Positions 10,243 to 12,267 of a stretch of DNA of 12,267 bases are shown here, piece by piece. Source of the stretch: Acidobacteriota bacterium. Lineage in GTDB: Bacteria > Acidobacteriota > Terriglobia > UBA7540. The stretch spans positions 1-12,267 of the forward strand of contig QHZK01000110.1 in NCBI GenBank assembly GCA_003224635.1, read 5' to 3'. Position 1 is the stretch's first letter, and each line of letters starts with the position of its first letter. The notes under the pieces are model-generated. The model ran no database searches. It saw only the letters and a list, made by a program, of their open reading frames with translations, and was not told the DNA's origin. A program made the position numbers and the translations under genes.

Positions 10243-12267
10243 ATGCCGCTTTCTTGGAACGAAATTCGCCAGCGCGCGATCACCTTTTCAAAGGACTGGA
10301 CGGGCGTCAGGAGCGAACGAGCAGAAAAGCAAACTTTCTGGAACGAATTCTTCAATGTCTTTGGCATCCGCCGTCGGGTTGTAGCGAGTTTTGAAGAACC
10401 AGTGAAGAAACTCTCCGGCGACTACGGCTACATCGACTTGTTCTGGCCCGGCGTCGTGCTCGTCGAGCACAAGAGTTTCGGCAAGGACCTGGGCAAGGCG
10501 GAGTCGCAGGCGTTCCGCTACCTCCAAGACCTCGCGCGCGAAGGACGCACCAATGAAAGTCCTCGTTATGTCATCGTTTCTGACTTTGCCCGCGTCGCCC
10601 TGCACGATCTCGAGCCCGACGACCAGCGCCACCTGCCGCTCTTCGACAATCGTCGCGTGGCGACCGTCGAATTTCCGCTGGCCGACTTTCACCAATGGAT
10701 TCACGCCTTCGCATTCATCCCTGGCTACAAGCAGCACAAATTCGAGGAGCAAGACCCGATCAATATTGAAGCGGTCGAAATCATGGGCCGCCTTCACGAC
10801 ACGCTTGAGGCCGGCGGCTACTCAGGGCCTCAGCTCGAACGCTTCCTCGTTCGCGTTCTCTTTTGCCTCTTCGCCCAAGACACGGGCATCTTCGAACGCG
10901 AATCGTTCAAGCTCTACCTGCTGAACCGCACCGCCGAAGACGGGTCCGACCTCGGCTCGCAACTCGCCCGTCTCTTCGACGTGCTGAATACGCCGCCGGA
11001 CAAGCGCCAGAAAAACCTCGAGGAAACTCTTGCTGCTTTCCGCTATATCAACGGCGACCTATTTGCCGAGAACCTCCGTTTTGCCGACTTCAACAGCGAC
11101 ATGCGCAACGCGTTGCTGGCCTGCACGCGCTTCGACTGGTCCCGCATCTCACCCGCCATTTTCGGTTCGCTCTTTCAGTCTGTCATGGAGCCGAAGGAAC
11201 GGCGACAAATCGGCGGACATTACACCAGTGAACGTGACATCCTAAAAGTGATCCGCTCACTTTTCCTTGACGACCTGCGCGCGGAATTCGAGCGCGCCAA
11301 AGGCAGCAGAGCCGAACTAAAGCGGTTCCATGGAAAGATCGCAGGACTTCGCTTCCTGGACCCGGCGTGCGGCTGCGGAAACTTTCTCGTCATCACGTAC
11401 CGCGAGCTGCGTTCGTTGGAAATAGAAATTCTCAAGCTGCTCTATCCTGGCACGGACCAGGTATTGGACATCCAAAGCTTCTCCCTTGTGGACGTGGACG
11501 CCTTCTACGGCATCGAGATCAGCGAGTGGCCCGTGCGCATCGCCGAAGTCGCTATGTGGCTGATGGATCACCAGATGAACAATCGGCTTTCTGAGGCGTT
11601 CGGGCCATACTTCGTGCGCCTCCCTCTCAAGAAATCCCCCACTATCGTCTGCGGCAACGCGCTCCGGCTTAACTGGGAGAAAATCCTTCCACCTAACAAA
11701 TGCAGCTTCGTCCTCGGGAATCCGCCGTTTGTCGGAAAGCACTTGATGACCGCCGAGCAAGGGCAGGACATGCACCTTGTCTGGGGCGAGAGTGATGGTG
11801 CGGGCGTTCTCGATTATGTCACGGGCTGGTATCGCAAGGCGGCCGAATACACTCGGGACACGGGCATTCGGGTCGGTTTCGTTTCCACCAACTCGATTAG
11901 TCAGGGCGAGCAAGTCGGCGCTCTCTGGAATCCTTTGGTTCAGCGTTTCAAGCTGAAAATCCATTTCGCTCATCGCACGTTCAAGTGGGAAAGCGAGGCT
12001 CGCGGGAAAGCGCACGTTCATGTTGTCATTATCGGCTTCGGCGCGCTTGACAGTGCGAACAAACGAATCTATGACTACGAAGAAAAGAACGCGACAATAA
12101 GCCCCGCCAAGAACATCAGTCCTTATCTTGTCGAGGGCCCCGATGTGGCCGTTGTTTCACGCACGAGTCCGATTTCCCAAGTGCCAGATTGCATCTATGG
12201 CAACAAACCGACCGACGGGGGGCATCTCATCATCGAAGAAGAAGATCGCGAGAAATTCTTAGCCGAA
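10243..12267 (+). CDS. MmeI-type (Type IIL) restriction-modification enzyme, 3' truncated by the window
   Basis: The frame is open for 675 codons and runs off the right edge; MmeI-like proteins are usually about 900 residues, so the end of the specificity region and the C-terminus are missing. A single polypeptide combines endonuclease and adenine methyltransferase. The N-terminal nuclease site is YIDLFWPGVVLVEHK with D65-x9-E75-x-K77, the MmeI spacing. A helical linker region (about 170-320) follows. The methyltransferase has GGHYTSERDIL (324-334), motif I LDPACGCGNFL (372-382), GIEISEWPVRIAEVAMW (423-439) and motif IV NPPFVG (493-498), which marks N6-adenine methylation. FAHRTFKW (575-582) and GKAHVHVVIIGF (588-599) are further family marks. 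No broken catalytic residue is seen, so an active enzyme is plausible. The start ATG has no ribosome site but has a TATAAT just upstream. Confidence 0.93.
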   Translation, partial: MPLSWNEIRQRAITFSKDWTGVRSERAEKQTFWNEFFNVFGIRRRVVASFEEPVKKLSGDYGYIDLFWPGVVLVEHKSFGKDLGKAESQAFRYLQDLAREGRTNESPRYVIVSDFARVALHDLEPDDQRHLPLFDNRRVATVEFPLADFHQWIHAFAFIPGYKQHKFEEQDPINIEAVEIMGRLHDTLEAGGYSGPQLERFLVRVLFCLFAQDTGIFERESFKLYLLNRTAEDGSDLGSQLARLFDVLNTPPDKRQKNLEETLAAFRYINGDLFAENLRFADFNSDMRNALLACTRFDWSRISPAIFGSLFQSVMEPKERRQIGGHYTSERDILKVIRSLFLDDLRAEFERAKGSRAELKRFHGKIAGLRFLDPACGCGNFLVITYRELRSLEIEILKLLYPGTDQVLDIQSFSLVDVDAFYGIEISEWPVRIAEVAMWLMDHQMNNRLSEAFGPYFVRLPLKKSPTIVCGNALRLNWEKILPPNKCSFVLGNPPFVGKHLMTAEQGQDMHLVWGESDGAGVLDYVTGWYRKAAEYTRDTGIRVGFVSTNSISQGEQVGALWNPLVQRFKLKIHFAHRTFKWESEARGKAHVHVVIIGFGALDSANKRIYDYEEKNATISPAKNISPYLVEGPDVAVVSRTSPISQVPDCIYGNKPTDGGHLIIEEEDREKFLAE

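Overview
This window looks like a stretch of chromosome from a GC-rich, non-model bacterium, most likely an acidobacterium or a relative known from metagenomes. That placement is inference. It rests on the overall style of the proteins and on the many short palindromic and tandem repeats between genes (CAGGTTGCTGAAAAA ends, GAGCGAAGCGAAG cores, CACAGAGGACACGGAG-type and GTCCCA-type motifs). I see no rRNA, tRNA, CRISPR array or complete insertion sequence.

Left part, plus strand (1-5800). First come the end of an unidentified ORF and a small antitoxin-like protein with a very basic tail. They are followed by a four-gene run: a GT28/MGDG-synthase-like glycosyltransferase, a PaaK/LuxE-like adenylate-forming enzyme, an MtnX-like HAD phosphatase and a class III PLP aminotransferase. 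Only the ligase and phosphatase genes are tightly spaced (10 bp). Together they could supply glycosyl transfer, carboxylate activation, dephosphorylation and transamination, which would suit a small-molecule or lipid pathway I cannot name. The phosphatase gene seems to carry two compensating one-base indels. The ligase carries a fresh 27-residue tandem duplication.

Middle part, minus strand (6052-9557). A nested palindromic repeat block (5813-6071) separates the convergent aminotransferase genes. Beyond it lie a class IV PLP enzyme with a GTG start, an exported protein of unknown function, a cold-shock protein, a NUDIX ADP-ribose pyrophosphatase and a small Cys-rich protein. The cold-shock gene has the most interesting regulatory region: a good sigma-70 promoter, a leader of about 150 nt with a strong intrinsic terminator, a possible competing hairpin, and a 40-codon leader ORF that reads through the terminator and ends on the cold-shock Shine-Dalgarno sequence.

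Right part (9558-12267). About 685 bp carries no conventional gene. It contains a near-consensus minus-strand promoter in front of a 51-codon ORF, a pair of 9-bp repeats around a second possible -10, and a 9-nt tandem repeat. It ends at a TATAAT box six bases before the ATG of a large MmeI-type restriction-modification enzyme, which suggests a leaderless mRNA. That gene runs in frame off the right edge; 675 codons are visible, with the nuclease D-x9-E-x-K site and the methyltransferase motifs intact.
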